From contig JAEUNO010000036.1 in NCBI GenBank assembly GCA_016791045.1, forward strand, positions 1-64,000: a stretch of DNA of 64,000 nt, given 5' to 3'. This document shows positions 8,701 to 23,001 of this stretch, piece by piece. The stretch is from Methyloversatilis sp. Its GTDB lineage: Bacteria > Pseudomonadota > Gammaproteobacteria > Burkholderiales > Rhodocyclaceae. The notes below the pieces were generated by a model. That model searched no databases. It had not been told where the DNA came from and saw only the letters and a list, made by a program, of their open reading frames with translations. A program made the translations under genes and the position numbers. Positions within the stretch are counted from its first letter, which is position 1. Every line of letters starts with the position of its first letter.

Positions 8701-9301
8701 GGAAGAACTGACCCAGGCGGCCGAGCGCAAGGGCTATCTGGACATGCAGTCGGCCGACCTGCGCGAGGCCATCGGAACGCTGGAAGATGCCATCCGCAGC
8801 ATGGACCGCGAAACCCGTGCCCTGCTCAAGGACACGTATGATCGCGTGAATACCGAGTTCGGCCGCATCTTCCCGGAGCTGTTCGGCGGCGGCGAGGCCC
8901 GGCTGGTGATGACCGGCGACGAGATACTGGACGCCGGCCTGCAGGTGTTCGCGCAGCCGCCGGGCAAGCGCAATGCGTCGATCCAGCTGCTGTCCGGCGG
9001 TGAAAAGGCGCTGACCGCGACGGCGCTGGTGTTCGCGCTGTTCCAGCTCAATCCGGCGCCGTTCTGCATGCTGGACGAAGTCGATGCGCCGCTGGACGAC
9101 ACCAACACCGAGCGCTTCTGCGAAATGGTCAAGCGCATGTCGGCGGCCACGCAGTTCGTGTTCATCAGCCACAACAAGATCACGATGGAAATGGCGCAAC
9201 AACTGGTGGGCGTCACGATGCAGGAGCGCGGGTGTTCGCGCGTGGTCGAGGTCGACATGGAACAGGCGCTGAAGCTGCGCGACGAAGCGCTCAGCGTCTG
9301 A
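5774..9301 (+). CDS. smc: Chromosome partition protein SMC
   Basis: SMC is an ATP-driven chromosome-compaction and segregation protein that works as a dimer with ScpA/ScpB. The 1175-residue product has Walker A GPNGCGKS at residues 31-38, a first long coiled coil, a hinge of roughly residues 505-660 and a returning coiled coil. The ABC signature LSGGEKALT is near 1075 and Walker B with its catalytic Glu (FCMLDEVDAPLDD) near 1098. The start is GTG at 5774, giving the conserved opening MRLSKLKLAGFKTF; there is no clear Shine-Dalgarno. It leads the smc-zipA-ligA cluster found in many betaproteobacteria. The coding sequence is intact. Confidence 0.97.
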   Translation: MRLSKLKLAGFKTFVDPTTILMPGQLVGVVGPNGCGKSNIIDAVRWVLGESRASALRGDAMTDVIFNGSGTRKPVGRASVELVFDNDQGRAAGQWSQYAEIAVKRVLERDGQSDYFINNTRVRRRDVIDVFLGTGLGPRAYAIIEQGMITRIIEARPEELRAFLEEAAGITKYRERRRETQGRLDDARDNLVRLDDIVGELGSRIERLQKQAEVAARHTELNTRLVERQALLWAMKQRAAAAEADTLAGDAGRLENDIERETAALRHHEAALERIRTEHFASSEAVHAAQAELLTANAEASRLEDDLRRAAENRQKLAARIAQLDGELANWRARIESIESDTARWATLAEHAAHRIEQAEARHDTTRALLPEAEAAFQEAEQLATEARRELAAVEQQLKVEETHRANAGRMLHSLAGRRERIAHDAAQLIEPDRAALSLAQARLEELQAAVEAAQQRMQAAQIAVPQLQGAVRNAQEAERATTRTLTETRARRDALVELQRKTQSDGKLAPWLAALGLQDAQPLWQAIKVDAGWELAVEAVLRERLGALDAVSPDTLAAAGAAGAAPQTLTLALPGADPRTPLSADSLRHRVQTLDARWDALLDLWLGPVAAVEGLALPAQGRSTQGGAAQVDRQGRVAQGASLTLYAPDARTHGVLERARDIEQLGRDIDRAEAALAEAREALREAEAALAAAHEEQAAARREQQSLTQAAHTAQVEQIKLGQAVSRFDEQRAALERDRAEVDQAEQTEQAHVARAEIEIERARELIDVQRNRLDAALEAHKSADGTLREARFADQAAAREVQEAGFSQRECASRLTDLANNLSVARTQLENAELECALRRDEFAQIDERSIDATLQQTLDARRAREQVLATCRDTQEGLAAQLRDLDAQRAQSEQRLAPARERLAECRLKQQAAALNAEQFAQRLAEITLPEGRLDALVAEGERENVREGSLNGEIARLNRDIAALGAVNLAALEELTQAAERKGYLDMQSADLREAIGTLEDAIRSMDRETRALLKDTYDRVNTEFGRIFPELFGGGEARLVMTGDEILDAGLQVFAQPPGKRNASIQLLSGGEKALTATALVFALFQLNPAPFCMLDEVDAPLDDTNTERFCEMVKRMSAATQFVFISHNKITMEMAQQLVGVTMQERGCSRVVEVDMEQALKLRDEALSV

Positions 9302-9326
9302 AAAAACATAAATAGGAAGGTCATCA

Positions 9327-12622
<3,296 letters not shown>

Positions 12623-12626
12623 GTAG

Positions 12627-13511
12627 ATGAAATCAGTGCGTAAAGCCGTATTTCCGGTGGCTGGCCTCGGCAGCCGTTTCCTGCCCGCCACCAAGGCGAA
12701 TCCGAAGGAAATGCTGCCGGTGGTGGACAAGCCGCTGATCCAGTACGCGGTTGAAGAGGCGGTCGCCGCAGGCTGCACCGACCTCATCTTCATCACCGGC
12801 CGCACCAAGCGCTCGATCGCGGACCATTTCGACAAGGCCTACGAGCTGGAACACGAGCTCGAAATGAAACAGAAGACCGCACTGCTGGCGCTGTGCAACA
12901 CGGTGCCCAAGCACGTCAATTGCATCTACATCCGCCAGTCCGAGCCGCTCGGTCTGGGCCATGCGGTGCTGTGCGCCGCGCCGGTGGTGAACGACGAGCC
13001 GTTCGCCGTGCTGCTGGCCGACGACCTGATTGACGGAGAGCCGCCGATCCTGAAGCAGATGACCGACATTTTCGACCGCTTCGGCCGCTCCATTCTCGGC
13101 GTGCAGCAGGTGCCGCGCAGCCAGACGGCGAGCTACGGCGTCGTCAGCACGGATGCCGATGTCGGCGGTTTGTATGGCGTGACCGGCATCGTCGAGAAGC
13201 CGCAGCCCGAAGTGGCGCCGTCGACGCTGGCGGTGGTCGGGCGCTACATCCTGACACCGAGCATTTTCGATCACCTGCGTGCCCTGACGCCGGGTGCCGG
13301 CGGCGAACTGCAGCTGACCGACGCCATCGCCGCGCTGCTGGCCGAAGAAGCCGTGCTGGCCTATCCGTTCAAGGGCAAGCGCTACGACTGTGGCTCCAAG
13401 CTCGGTTATCTGCAGGCCACGGTCGAGCTGGCGCGCAAGCATCCGGAAGTCGGTGCCGCGTTCTCGGCCTGGCTGGACGCGCAGCACGCCGCAGCCGCTG
13501 ACGCTGCGTGA
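12627..13511 (+). CDS. galU: UTP-glucose-1-phosphate uridylyltransferase
   Basis: GalU makes UDP-glucose from UTP and glucose-1-phosphate, feeding surface polysaccharide synthesis. The 294-residue product shows the nucleotidyltransferase opening [29 protein letters not shown], the metal-site region [10 protein letters not shown] and GIVEKPQPE. It begins four bases after ligA, with GGAG upstream of the ATG, and ends overlapping the next gene (GTGA). Length and motifs are normal for the family. Confidence 0.96.
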   Translation: MKSVRKAVFPVAGLGSRFLPATKANPKEMLPVVDKPLIQYAVEEAVAAGCTDLIFITGRTKRSIADHFDKAYELEHELEMKQKTALLALCNTVPKHVNCIYIRQSEPLGLGHAVLCAAPVVNDEPFAVLLADDLIDGEPPILKQMTDIFDRFGRSILGVQQVPRSQTASYGVVSTDADVGGLYGVTGIVEKPQPEVAPSTLAVVGRYILTPSIFDHLRALTPGAGGELQLTDAIAALLAEEAVLAYPFKGKRYDCGSKLGYLQATVELARKHPEVGAAFSAWLDAQHAAAADAA

Positions 13512-14053
13512 GCCGACTCGCCGATGCGCAGGCGCTGCTGGACGGCGCCGATCTGATCTGCGACGCGGCGCAGGTCGACGCCACGGTTGCCCGGCTGGCG
13601 CGTGAAATCACCGCCGCGCTGGGCGACAGCTACCCGCTGCTGCTGTCGGTCATGGGCGGCGCCGTGGTATTCACCGGCAACCTGCTGCCGCAACTCGCTT
13701 TTCCGCTCGATTTCGACTACCTGCACGTCACGCGCTACGGCGACGACACGCAGGGCGGTGCGCTGCGCTGGATCAGCGAACCGCGCATCCCGGTCGCCGG
13801 GCGTACCGTGCTGGTGCTGGACGACATCCTCGACGAGGGCATCACGCTGGCCGCGATTCGCCGCCACCTGCTCGACGCGGGTGCGCAACGCTGCCTGACC
13901 GCCGTGTTTTCCGACAAAATGATCGGGCGGACCAAGCCGATCAAGGCCGACTTCACCGGACTCGAATTGCCGGACCGCTACGTTTTCGGATACGGCATGG
14001 ACGTGCGCGGTGCGTGGCGCAACCTCCCGGCCATTTACGCACTCAGGGAGTAG
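13508..14053 (+). CDS. hpt: Hypoxanthine-guanine phosphoribosyltransferase
   Basis: This purine-salvage enzyme joins hypoxanthine or guanine to PRPP. The 181-residue product carries the PRPP-binding signature [17 protein letters not shown], an upstream [16 protein letters not shown] loop, and the C-terminal base-binding part [14 protein letters not shown]. The GTG start overlaps the galU stop by four bases. The family and length fit Hpt; exact base preference cannot be read from sequence. Confidence 0.9.
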   Translation: MSRLADAQALLDGADLICDAAQVDATVARLAREITAALGDSYPLLLSVMGGAVVFTGNLLPQLAFPLDFDYLHVTRYGDDTQGGALRWISEPRIPVAGRTVLVLDDILDEGITLAAIRRHLLDAGAQRCLTAVFSDKMIGRTKPIKADFTGLELPDRYVFGYGMDVRGAWRNLPAIYALRE

Positions 14054-14056
14054 GCG

Positions 14057-14575
14057 ATGGCCGATGCGCTGCCGGTGTTTCTTGACGTCGAAGCGTCCGG
14101 CTTCGGCGCCGGCAGCTACCCGATCGAAGTCGGCTGCATCCTGCCCGACGGCCGCACCTTCTGCTGCCTGGTTCGCCCGCCGGAAGGCTGGCGGCACTGG
14201 GACCAGAGCGCCGAGGCGGTGCACCACATCACGCGCGAAGTGCTGATGCAGCACGGTCTTCCGATCGAAGATGTCGTGTGCCGGCTCGACGAGGCGCTGC
14301 GTGGCCAGGACGTCTACAGCGACGCCTGGGGCAACGACTACGCCTGGCTGTCCCGCCTGTACGACGAGGTGGATCGCGTGCCGCGCTTTCACCTGCGCAG
14401 CCTGCGCGAACTGCTCAGCGAGGCGCAGGCGGCGCGCTGGCACGCGGTGAAGAAAGAGGTCAGCGAAGAACTGCATACCACCCGGCACCGCGCCAGCAAC
14501 GACGCACGGGTGCTGCAGGCGGCCTATGCGCGACTGTGCGTCGAACAGAAACCGGTATGCAGCGGCCCGTCGTGA
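14057..14575 (+). CDS. DEDDh-type 3'-5' exonuclease family protein
   Basis: This 172-residue protein has the RNase T/DnaQ exonuclease fold. Acidic ligands D10 and E12 are in FLDVEASG, D94 in WGNDYAWL, and H144 and D149 in HRASNDARVL, which completes a DEDDh active site. It is shorter than DNA polymerase III epsilon subunits and lacks a polymerase-binding tail, so it is a stand-alone nuclease acting on an unknown DNA or RNA substrate. It starts three bases after hpt and ends the cluster before a strong terminator. Confidence 0.85.
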   Translation: MADALPVFLDVEASGFGAGSYPIEVGCILPDGRTFCCLVRPPEGWRHWDQSAEAVHHITREVLMQHGLPIEDVVCRLDEALRGQDVYSDAWGNDYAWLSRLYDEVDRVPRFHLRSLRELLSEAQAARWHAVKKEVSEELHTTRHRASNDARVLQAAYARLCVEQKPVCSGPS

Positions 14576-14600
14576 CGGCGCGCACCGGGTGACGGGCAAA

Positions 14601-14628
14601 AAAATGGAGCGCCTGAGCGCTCCATTTT
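14601..14628. terminator. Bidirectional terminator between the exonuclease gene and typA
   Basis: AAAATGGAGCGC (14601-14612) and GCGCTCCATTTT (14617-14628) form a perfect 12-bp stem with a four-base loop (CTGA). A-rich sequence on one side and T-rich on the other let it end transcription from both converging genes. Confidence 0.93.
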
Positions 14629-14647
14629 CATTGCCGGCCCCGGAAGA

Positions 14648-16462
<1,815 letters not shown>

Positions 16463-16920
16463 AGGAATGGTGCAGCGCAATAAGAAAAACACGCAAGTAT
16501 AGCACAGCACACAATCCTTTTCCGGCGTCCGCTGTTGCCTGATCGGACGTCCATGCCCTGGCGGACCTGCGGGCGCGACGCCCAGGGGCGTTTCCGATGT
16601 CGGAATTCATTACATCCGGAGGGCCGGGCGGGAGTCATCTGCCCGCAGTGCGCGGCGGCGTGTCGGGGGCATGCTTATTGCTGCCTGCCTGTCCGCCTCA
16701 GGATGCGCGCGCGCGCATCGCCACAGCGAACGATGTCGCGCGGTCGGGAAGGGCGCCGGACGCGCACACCATGCTCTGGAGGGGGCGTGCGAATCTGCAT
16801 AGCGCGCTTTCCTTTCTGCGCTGCAGCAGCGTCAGCGCACGCCTCCGCCGAGGTTGCAGTCGTCGCAGCAACAGGTCTGCGCATCCGCGCGACCTGCATT
16901 TCCGGCTGAAAGGGTATGCA
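16463..16920. other. Long intergenic region between typA and the PEP-CTERM gene
   Basis: These 458 bases between divergent genes hold no supported coding frame. They contain a sigma-54-like promoter at 16667-16682 and presumably the typA promoter. The leader of the PEP-CTERM mRNA would be about 230 bases long if the sigma-54 site is used. Confidence 0.5.
16667..16682 (+). promoter_or_regulatory. Sigma-54-like promoter upstream of the PEP-CTERM gene
   Basis: The string GGGCATGCTTATTGCT fits the -24/-12 consensus TGGCACG-N4-TTGCW with two mismatches, and keeps the required GG-N10-GC spacing (GG 16668-16669, GC 16680-16681). PEP-CTERM genes in exopolysaccharide-forming betaproteobacteria are known to be driven by RpoN with the PrsK/PrsR pair, which makes this match more credible. 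The distance to the start codon (about 240 bases) is longer than typical. Confidence 0.5.
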
Positions 16921-17697
16921 ATGAATCTCAAGCGGCACACGGCATGTGCGATGGCAGCGATCGCACTCGGACTGGTATCGGCGGGCCCGGCGCACGCTGC
17001 ATCGGCGAGCGCGACGCTGGAATGGTCCTCCTTCGAAACGCGCGTGATCGCGCTGGCTGACATCGACCCGGTCTTCACGCCCGGCAGCGTTTTCGGGAGT
17101 ACGGCCTACGTCAATCTGTTCAATGGCGCGCAGCAGTCGGCGCTGGACAGCGATGACTGGAGCACCGACCTTTCGGCGTCATTGACCGGGGCGACGGCCA
17201 CGATTTCCGGGGCCGAGGTGCCGCCGAAAGCGGGCAGCTTCGACGTCAATCCGCAGGAAGCGTTGTGGGCCGATGTCAGTGGCACCACGGCAGCCGGCGC
17301 CGACACCCAGAGAACCGTCGATTTCACGCTTGGCGCGCAGACCCTGGTGTTGTTCTCGGTCGACTATCGGCTCGCGGTCGACACGACCGGGCTCGATCCG
17401 ATGACCTCATTCGTGAACACCTATGCATCGCTGTTCGGGTTTGCCAATGGTGAAAGCTTCCAGGCACTGGTGCAGGCCGGCGGCTCGGTTCCGGCCGATA
17501 GCGGTTTCCGGCAGGGCCGGCTGGTGCTTGCGGTGGCCAACGCCGGCGATGACGAGAAGTCGTACGTCCTCAGCGCCACCGCGGCTGCCTACATCCATGC
17601 GCCGGTACCCGAGGCAGGCCGCACGGCGATGTTCATCGCAGGCCTGCTTCTGCTGGGCGGGGTGCTGGTCCGCCGCCGTCAGCCCACCCTCGCGTAA
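16921..17697 (+). CDS. PEP-CTERM-type sorted exported protein
   Basis: This 258-residue protein has a cleavable signal peptide (hydrophobic core AMAAIALGLVSAG, likely cut after AHA). A middle domain of unknown function follows, then a C-terminal sorting tag: VPEAGR, a transmembrane helix (TAMFIAGLLLLGGVLV) and a basic end RRRQ. The tag is the PEA variant of the Pro-Glu-Pro motif recognised by exosortase. Such proteins are exported and processed at the envelope, commonly in floc- or exopolysaccharide-forming bacteria. The ATG at 16921 has AAAGGG upstream. No exosortase gene is in this window. Confidence 0.82.
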   Translation: MNLKRHTACAMAAIALGLVSAGPAHAASASATLEWSSFETRVIALADIDPVFTPGSVFGSTAYVNLFNGAQQSALDSDDWSTDLSASLTGATATISGAEVPPKAGSFDVNPQEALWADVSGTTAAGADTQRTVDFTLGAQTLVLFSVDYRLAVDTTGLDPMTSFVNTYASLFGFANGESFQALVQAGGSVPADSGFRQGRLVLAVANAGDDEKSYVLSATAAAYIHAPVPEAGRTAMFIAGLLLLGGVLVRRRQPTLA

Positions 17698-17718
17698 AGC
17701 GTCTTGACGCACTGACTC

Positions 17719-17743
17719 GCCCGGCGAAAGCCGGGCTTTTTTT
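17719..17743 (+). terminator. Rho-independent terminator after the PEP-CTERM gene
   Basis: GCCCGGC and GCCGGGC pair around a GAAA tetraloop, followed by seven T residues. This is a textbook intrinsic terminator, 22 bases after the stop codon. Confidence 0.95.
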
Positions 17744-17784
17744 CGCCTGATAGACTGCGCAGCCCGGAACAAAGGAGTGCATTC

Positions 17785-18534
17785 ATGCTGGCGATCATCG
17801 GCGGCAGCGGTCTGACGCAGCTGGCCAATCTTGACGTCACACGCCGCGAAGTGGTGCGTACGCCCTACGGCGAGCCGTCCGGCCCGCTGACCTTCGGCCG
17901 TCTCGCCGGGCGCGATCTGGTGTTCATCGCGCGCCACGGTTACGGCCACACCATTGCGCCGCACCGCGTGAATTACCGTGCGAACATTTCGGCGTTGCGC
18001 AGCGTCGGCGTGGCGCGCATCGTATCGGTCGCCTCGGTCGGCGGCATCCGGGCCGACCTCGGGCCGGGCACGCTGGTCGTACCGGACCAGATCATCGACT
18101 ACACCTGGGGCCGTCACAGCACCTTTTTCGATGGCCACGACGGCCAGGTGAAGCACATCGATTTCACCGATCCGTACGACGCCGCCCTGCGCAGGGCGCT
18201 GCTTGACGCCGCGGCGCGGGCCGGCGAGCAGGTGGTCGATGGTGCGGTCTATGCCGCGACCCAGGGACCGCGTCTTGAGACGGCCGCGGAAATCAACCGG
18301 CTGGAAGGCGACGGTGCGCACGTCGTCGGCATGACCGGCATGCCTGAAGCGGTGCTGGCGCGCGAGGCCGGTCTGGCCTACGCGGCGATCAATGTCGTGG
18401 TGAATCACGCAGCGGGTCGCGGCGATTCGCTGCACGGCATCGAAATGTCGGCCATCGAGGACATGCTGCAGGAGGCGATGACGCGCGTTCGCCGCCTGCT
18501 CGAAGCCCTGTGCGCGAACGGGGAGTGCGCATGA
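17785..18534 (+). CDS. S-methyl-5'-thioinosine/thioadenosine phosphorylase
   Basis: This member of the purine nucleoside phosphorylase family II cleaves methylthio-nucleosides from polyamine or S-adenosylmethionine metabolism. The 249-residue product has the phosphate-site opening [38 protein letters not shown] and [16 protein letters not shown]. The relatives in pseudomonads and betaproteobacteria are S-methyl-5'-thioinosine phosphorylases, so that is the likelier activity than MTA phosphorylase, but this is inferred. AAAGGAG precedes the ATG. The stop overlaps the deformylase start (ATGA). Confidence 0.88.
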   Translation: MLAIIGGSGLTQLANLDVTRREVVRTPYGEPSGPLTFGRLAGRDLVFIARHGYGHTIAPHRVNYRANISALRSVGVARIVSVASVGGIRADLGPGTLVVPDQIIDYTWGRHSTFFDGHDGQVKHIDFTDPYDAALRRALLDAAARAGEQVVDGAVYAATQGPRLETAAEINRLEGDGAHVVGMTGMPEAVLAREAGLAYAAINVVVNHAAGRGDSLHGIEMSAIEDMLQEAMTRVRRLLEALCANGECA

Positions 18535-19061
18535 TCCGCGACATCCTGCGCATGGGCGACCCGCGACTGCTGCGCGTGGCGCAGCCGGTCAGGCGCTTCA
18601 ACTGCCCCGAACTCGATGCGCTGGTGCAGGACCTGATCGACACCATGCAGGCTGCCGATGGCGCCGGACTTGCGGCGCCGCAGATCGGCGTCGATCTTCG
18701 GGTCGTGGTGTTTGGCGGCTCGCCATCGGTGCGCTATCCCGAGGCACCGGTCGTGCCGTTCACCGTGCTGGTCAATCCGGTGCTCACACCGCTCGGCAAG
18801 GAGATGGAAGAGGGCTGGGAAGGTTGCCTGTCGGTGCCCGGCCTGCGCGGCGTCGTGGCGCGCCATGCCCGGCTGCACTACAGCGGCTTCGATCCGCAGG
18901 GCACGCCGATCGAGCGAGAGGTCGATGGCTTTCACGCCCGGGTCGTGCAGCATGAGTGCGACCATCTCGATGGTGTGCTGTACCCGATGCGGGTACGTGA
19001 CTTCAGCCGGTTCGGCTACACCGAGGTGCTGTTCCCCGATCAGGACGCCAGCGACGACTGA
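18531..19061 (+). CDS. def: Peptide deformylase
   Basis: Deformylase removes the N-formyl group from new proteins. The 176-residue product has the three family motifs: [18 protein letters not shown] (metal Cys) and QHECDHLDG (two metal His and catalytic Glu). ATG 18531 overlaps the upstream stop (ATGA) and is preferred over an in-frame GTG at 18510. It is not beside fmt, so it may be the second deformylase of the genome. Its 3' end overlaps the convergent GGDEF-EAL gene by 22 bases. Confidence 0.95.
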   Translation: MIRDILRMGDPRLLRVAQPVRRFNCPELDALVQDLIDTMQAADGAGLAAPQIGVDLRVVVFGGSPSVRYPEAPVVPFTVLVNPVLTPLGKEMEEGWEGCLSVPGLRGVVARHARLHYSGFDPQGTPIEREVDGFHARVVQHECDHLDGVLYPMRVRDFSRFGYTEVLFPDQDASDD

Positions 19062-21643
19062 GCGGCCGCGCGCTGCGCGGCCCATGCTTCGAATTCGGCG
19101 GCCGGCAGCGGCTTGCTGAACAGGTAGCCCTGCACGCATTCGCAGCCCAGATTGCCGAGGAAGGCGAACTGGGCGTCCGTTTCCACGCCTTCGGCCACCA
19201 CGCTGAGCCCGAGGTTTTGCGCCAGACTGATCGTCGCGGCGCAGATGGCGGCGTCGTCCGGATCGCTTTCGATGTCCTTCACGAACGAGCGGTCTATCTT
19301 CAGTCGCTGCAGCGGCATCAGTTTCAGATGGCTCAGTGACGAATAGCCGGTTCCGAAATCGTCGATCGCCAGTTCGACACCCAGCTCGCGCAGCTGGCCC
19401 AGCATGCGCAGCGTGGCGTCCGGGTTGTCCATGGCCACACTTTCGGTGATTTCGAGTTCGAGCTCGCCCGGACGAAGGTTGTGACGGATCAGCGTGTCCT
19501 CGACCTGGTGCAGCAGGTTCTTCGAGCGCAACTGGCGTGCCGACAGATTGACCGATACCCGCAGCATCAGGCCCTGATCCTTCCAGCGGCTCAGCTGCCA
19601 GCAGGCTTCCTGCAGGATCCATTCGCCGAGCTTGATGATGAGGTCGCTCTCTTCGGCGATCGGAATGAAGCTGTTCGGCGGTACCAGACCGCGCTCCGGA
19701 TGCTGCCAGCGCACCAGCGCCTCGACGCCGACCAGCCGGCCACTGGCGACTTCGATCTGCGGCTGGTAGTGCAGCACGAACTGACGCGTTTCGATGGCAT
19801 GGTGCAGGCTGCCCTGCAGGGCCAGCCGTTCGCTGGCATTGGCCGACATGCTCTGGTCGAAGAACTGATAGTTGTTCCGGCCTGCGGCTTTCGCGTGATA
19901 CATCGCGGTATCCACGTTGCGCAGCAGCGTATCGACCGAGGTGCCGTCATTCGGGAACACGCCGATGCCGACGCTGGGCGTCGAGTGCAGCCGGTAGGCC
20001 TCGACCTGGTAGGGCGCCGACAGCGCCGAAACGATCTTCTCCGCGACGGCGGCAGCCGTGAGCGTGGACGCCATGTCGGTCACCAGCACGACGAATTCGT
20101 CGCCGCCCAGCCGCGCCACCACATCGCTCAGGCGCACACAGCAGAGCAGCCGATGCGCGACATCGACCAGCAGTGCGTCGCCGACGTGATGACCGAGCGT
20201 GTCGTTGATGTCCTTGAAGTGATCCATGTCTATCATCATCATGGCGATCAGCGTGCCGTGCCGACGGGCTTCGGCCATCGCCTGTTCCATGCGGCCCTGC
20301 AGGCTGAGCCGGTTCGGAAGTCCGGTCAGCGCGTCGTGGTGAGCCAGATGATGGATCTTGCGTTCGGCGGCCTTTTGTTCGCTGATGTCGCTGAAGGAAT
20401 GCACGTAATGGACGGTGCCGTCGTGCCGGTCGCCGACCGGGTAGATGCTGAGTCGCTTCGGGTAGGTTTCGCCGTCGGCGCGCCGGTCGTCCAGTTCGCC
20501 CGACCAGTCGCCGCCGGCGTCGATGCCTTGCGCAAAGGACGCGTGACTCGACGCGTCGTAGGGCGTCGACACCACGGTTGATGCACGCTTGCCGAGCACG
20601 GCGTCGCGCGTCAGGCCGGTGAGTTTGGAAAATGCCGGATTGACCGACACGATGCGATCCTCTTCGTCGGTCACCACGATGGCTTCGTTCGAACTCTGGA
20701 TCACGCTGGCGGCCAGCGAAAGATCGGCGTCGCGCAGCCGGATGCGCCGGATCTGCAACTGCCCGAGACCGAGCAGGCCCGCGATCGCAACGGAAACCAG
20801 GCTGCCGGCAATCCATATGCTGATGACGCGGGTGTCCTGCAGCGCGCCGCGCCAGCCGCCAACCGGCACTGCGGCCAACTGCCAGCGCGCGTTGTCCGGC
20901 AGCACGACATCGACCTTGACCGGGTCGAGATTGAAGATGCCCGGATCACCGTGGATGACTTCGCCGTCCGCGCCCATGCCGTCACGCCCACGCAGGGCGT
21001 AGCGGACGTTCAGGTCGGTGTCGAGCAGACCGCTCGCCTTGAGCAGCGTGTCGAAGTGCAACACGATGGACGCCAGTCCCCAGTACCTTTCCGGGCGTCC
21101 ATCCGCTGCCGGCACATAGATCGGAAAGCGGTTGATCAGTCCGACGCCGCCCTGCACCAGTTCAAGCGGGCCGGCGAGCACGAAGCGCCGGCTTTCCATC
21201 ATCTTGAGCACCGCATGGCGTTGCGTCGGGTGGTCCAGGTAGCGCAGGCCGAGCGCTGCTTCGTTGCCGGCGAGCGGATTGACGAAGCGCAGCACGTTGT
21301 CGGGCGCCAGCGCAATGCTGCGAACGTGGCGTCCATAGGCCAGCATGCGATCACTCACCCGGTTGAAGGCATCGTCCGTGATGGTGGGGTTGGCGGCTAC
21401 GTAACTGACCAGGCCGAGCGACAGATGGGCGGCGCTGTTGATTTCGCTCTCCAGCCGCGCCCGCACGACGCCTGCCTGGGCGGCGACTTCGCCGCGCTGG
21501 CGCTGCAGCATCTGATCGGCCTCGACATCGGCGATGTAGGCGGTCAGCGCCAGACCGGACAGCAGCGCGATCAGGGCGACCGCCAGCGGCTTGCTCCGGT
21601 CAAGCAGGGACAGGCGACGTGGGTTGTGCGTGGAGAAGCTCAA
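19040..21643 (-). CDS. CHASE-PAS-GGDEF-EAL cyclic-di-GMP protein
   Basis: This 867-residue membrane sensor makes and/or degrades cyclic-di-GMP. In order it has a TM helix at about 17-38, a periplasmic CHASE-type domain to about 260 and a second TM at about 275-297. A PAS domain ([19 protein letters not shown]), GGDEF at 513-517 in [10 protein letters not shown], and EAL near 640 (GVEALVRWQ) complete it. The GGDEF motif and the EAL domain residues [10 protein letters not shown] are conserved, so both activities are possible. The start is TTG at 21643; an in-frame stop lies two codons upstream. The 3' end overlaps def by 22 bases. Confidence 0.93.
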   Translation of the reverse strand: MSFSTHNPRRLSLLDRSKPLAVALIALLSGLALTAYIADVEADQMLQRQRGEVAAQAGVVRARLESEINSAAHLSLGLVSYVAANPTITDDAFNRVSDRMLAYGRHVRSIALAPDNVLRFVNPLAGNEAALGLRYLDHPTQRHAVLKMMESRRFVLAGPLELVQGGVGLINRFPIYVPAADGRPERYWGLASIVLHFDTLLKASGLLDTDLNVRYALRGRDGMGADGEVIHGDPGIFNLDPVKVDVVLPDNARWQLAAVPVGGWRGALQDTRVISIWIAGSLVSVAIAGLLGLGQLQIRRIRLRDADLSLAASVIQSSNEAIVVTDEEDRIVSVNPAFSKLTGLTRDAVLGKRASTVVSTPYDASSHASFAQGIDAGGDWSGELDDRRADGETYPKRLSIYPVGDRHDGTVHYVHSFSDISEQKAAERKIHHLAHHDALTGLPNRLSLQGRMEQAMAEARRHGTLIAMMMIDMDHFKDINDTLGHHVGDALLVDVAHRLLCCVRLSDVVARLGGDEFVVLVTDMASTLTAAAVAEKIVSALSAPYQVEAYRLHSTPSVGIGVFPNDGTSVDTLLRNVDTAMYHAKAAGRNNYQFFDQSMSANASERLALQGSLHHAIETRQFVLHYQPQIEVASGRLVGVEALVRWQHPERGLVPPNSFIPIAEESDLIIKLGEWILQEACWQLSRWKDQGLMLRVSVNLSARQLRSKNLLHQVEDTLIRHNLRPGELELEITESVAMDNPDATLRMLGQLRELGVELAIDDFGTGYSSLSHLKLMPLQRLKIDRSFVKDIESDPDDAAICAATISLAQNLGLSVVAEGVETDAQFAFLGNLGCECVQGYLFSKPLPAAEFEAWAAQRAAAQSSLAS

Positions 21644-21781
21644 CGATCAGGTCCGGTTCGTGCGCAAGGTTTTCAGGGCGCGTGCGAGCGCTTGTTGAGG
21701 TCTTTGTCGGGTGTCCGGAAGCGATGTAGGTATGGGGTGTCTGGAACGTGGCGCCGATTCACGCCATGCTGAACCGCGTCA
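21644..21781. other. Gap between the GGDEF-EAL gene and the IS5 element
   Basis: This is a short non-coding stretch. Before the IS insertion it joined the glnD stop codon directly to the upstream region of the GGDEF-EAL gene, so it probably carries that gene's promoter. Confidence 0.35.
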
Positions 21782-23001
21782 CTAGGGAAGCGCTGATCAA
21801 AGCCACCCTTCCGGGATTTTCTGTCCCGAAAGTCACGTTTGCGAAATTCGCGTCTTCATGACATCGAATTTCGCCCAGTTTTCACCCCGGAATCATTGAT
21901 CCGAGGCCTGTTCGGAGGCTATCGCCCCCAATTTCGCGTACTCAGGACGCAACTGTCCTGTACGGCGCGCACAGCGTTCGCTGCGACAGCACCAGATTCG
22001 CCATCGCGAACAGCACCTGCAATTGCGCCGTGTTCTTGGCCAGACCCTTGTACCGGCACTTGCGGTGACGGAACAGGTTCTTCACCACGTGAAACACGTG
22101 TTCGACCTTCGCGCGGATGCTCGCCTTGGCGTGCTCCGCTTGTTCGATCAGCTTGCGCACCGGGTCCGCCTCATCGAGTTTCTTGTAGGTCGAGCGCCTG
22201 CGCGCGATCACGAATTCGGCGGTGCTGTCTTTGAGCGCTTCACGTTTCTTCGCGCCCTGATAACCGGCATCCGCATGCACGTGCTTCTCCGCACCGTGCA
22301 GCAGCTTGTGCGTCTGACTCACGTCCGACTCGTTCGCGGCTGTGGTGACCATTGAATGAGCCAGGCCCGTCTGCGCATCGACGCCGATATGCGCCTTCAT
22401 GCCGAAGTACCACTGGTTGCCCTTCTTCGTCTGATGCATGTCGGCGTCGCGCTTGTGTTCCGTGTTCTTCGTCGACGGCGGGGCAGCGATCAAGGTGGCA
22501 TCCACAATCGTGCCCTCGCGCAGGATCAGACCCTGCTGACCCAGGTGCTCGCGGATCAACGCAAAGATGCTCGCGGGCAGACCAACGCGTTCGAGCAACC
22601 GGCGAAACTTCAGCAACGTGGTCGCGTCCGGTGGCTGTCTTTCGATCAGATCGATGCCCACGAAACGGCGTACCGCGATGCTGTCGACAATCGCGTCCTC
22701 GATGCCTTCATCCGACAGGCCAAGACAGTTCTGGCACAGGTACATGCGCAGCATCGTTTCCAGCCCGACCGGTGGGCGACCCCGCTCGCCGCGGTAGTAG
22801 TGCGGCTCAATCAACCCAACAAGGGCGGACCACGGCACCAGACGATCCAGATCAGTCAGAAATTTCTCCCGACGCGTCGGCTTCTGACGCGCCGAGTACT
22901 CCATGTCGGCGAAGCTGGTTTGCTTTTTCATCGAGGTAGTTGCAAGACTCGGGATGACTTGGGCATTCTACGGGGGCGGGATTAAATCAGTGTTTCCCTA
23001 G
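21782..23001 (-). mobile_element. IS5-family element with CTAG target duplication
   Basis: The element runs from 21786 to 22997 (1212 bp). Its imperfect ends are ggaagcgctgatcaa on the left and, inverted on the right, ggaaacactgatttaa. Identical CTAG tetramers flank it at 21782-21785 and 22998-23001, matching the four-base duplications of the IS5 family. The right-hand CTAG contains the stop codon of glnD. The clean duplication and intact transposase suggest a recent insertion. Confidence 0.93.
21942..22931 (-). CDS. IS5-family transposase
   Basis: This 329-residue DDE transposase carries the IS5 N-terminal domain (SFADMEYSARQKPTRREKFL), first Asp in IVDATLIAAP, second Asp in HADAGYQG, and the glutamate in RAKVEHVFHVVKNLF with the downstream YKGLAKN. 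The frame is uninterrupted and starts MKKQTSFADME. It reads in the same direction as glnD, and the 155 bases between its stop and the left end contain a small hairpin. Confidence 0.95.
   Translation of the reverse strand: MKKQTSFADMEYSARQKPTRREKFLTDLDRLVPWSALVGLIEPHYYRGERGRPPVGLETMLRMYLCQNCLGLSDEGIEDAIVDSIAVRRFVGIDLIERQPPDATTLLKFRRLLERVGLPASIFALIREHLGQQGLILREGTIVDATLIAAPPSTKNTEHKRDADMHQTKKGNQWYFGMKAHIGVDAQTGLAHSMVTTAANESDVSQTHKLLHGAEKHVHADAGYQGAKKREALKDSTAEFVIARRRSTYKKLDEADPVRKLIEQAEHAKASIRAKVEHVFHVVKNLFRHRKCRYKGLAKNTAQLQVLFAMANLVLSQRTLCAPYRTVAS

Noticed and set aside
14601-14628. Perfect 12-bp inverted repeat as a possible transposon end
   Set aside because: The four-base loop and the A and T tracts mark a bidirectional intrinsic terminator between converging genes.
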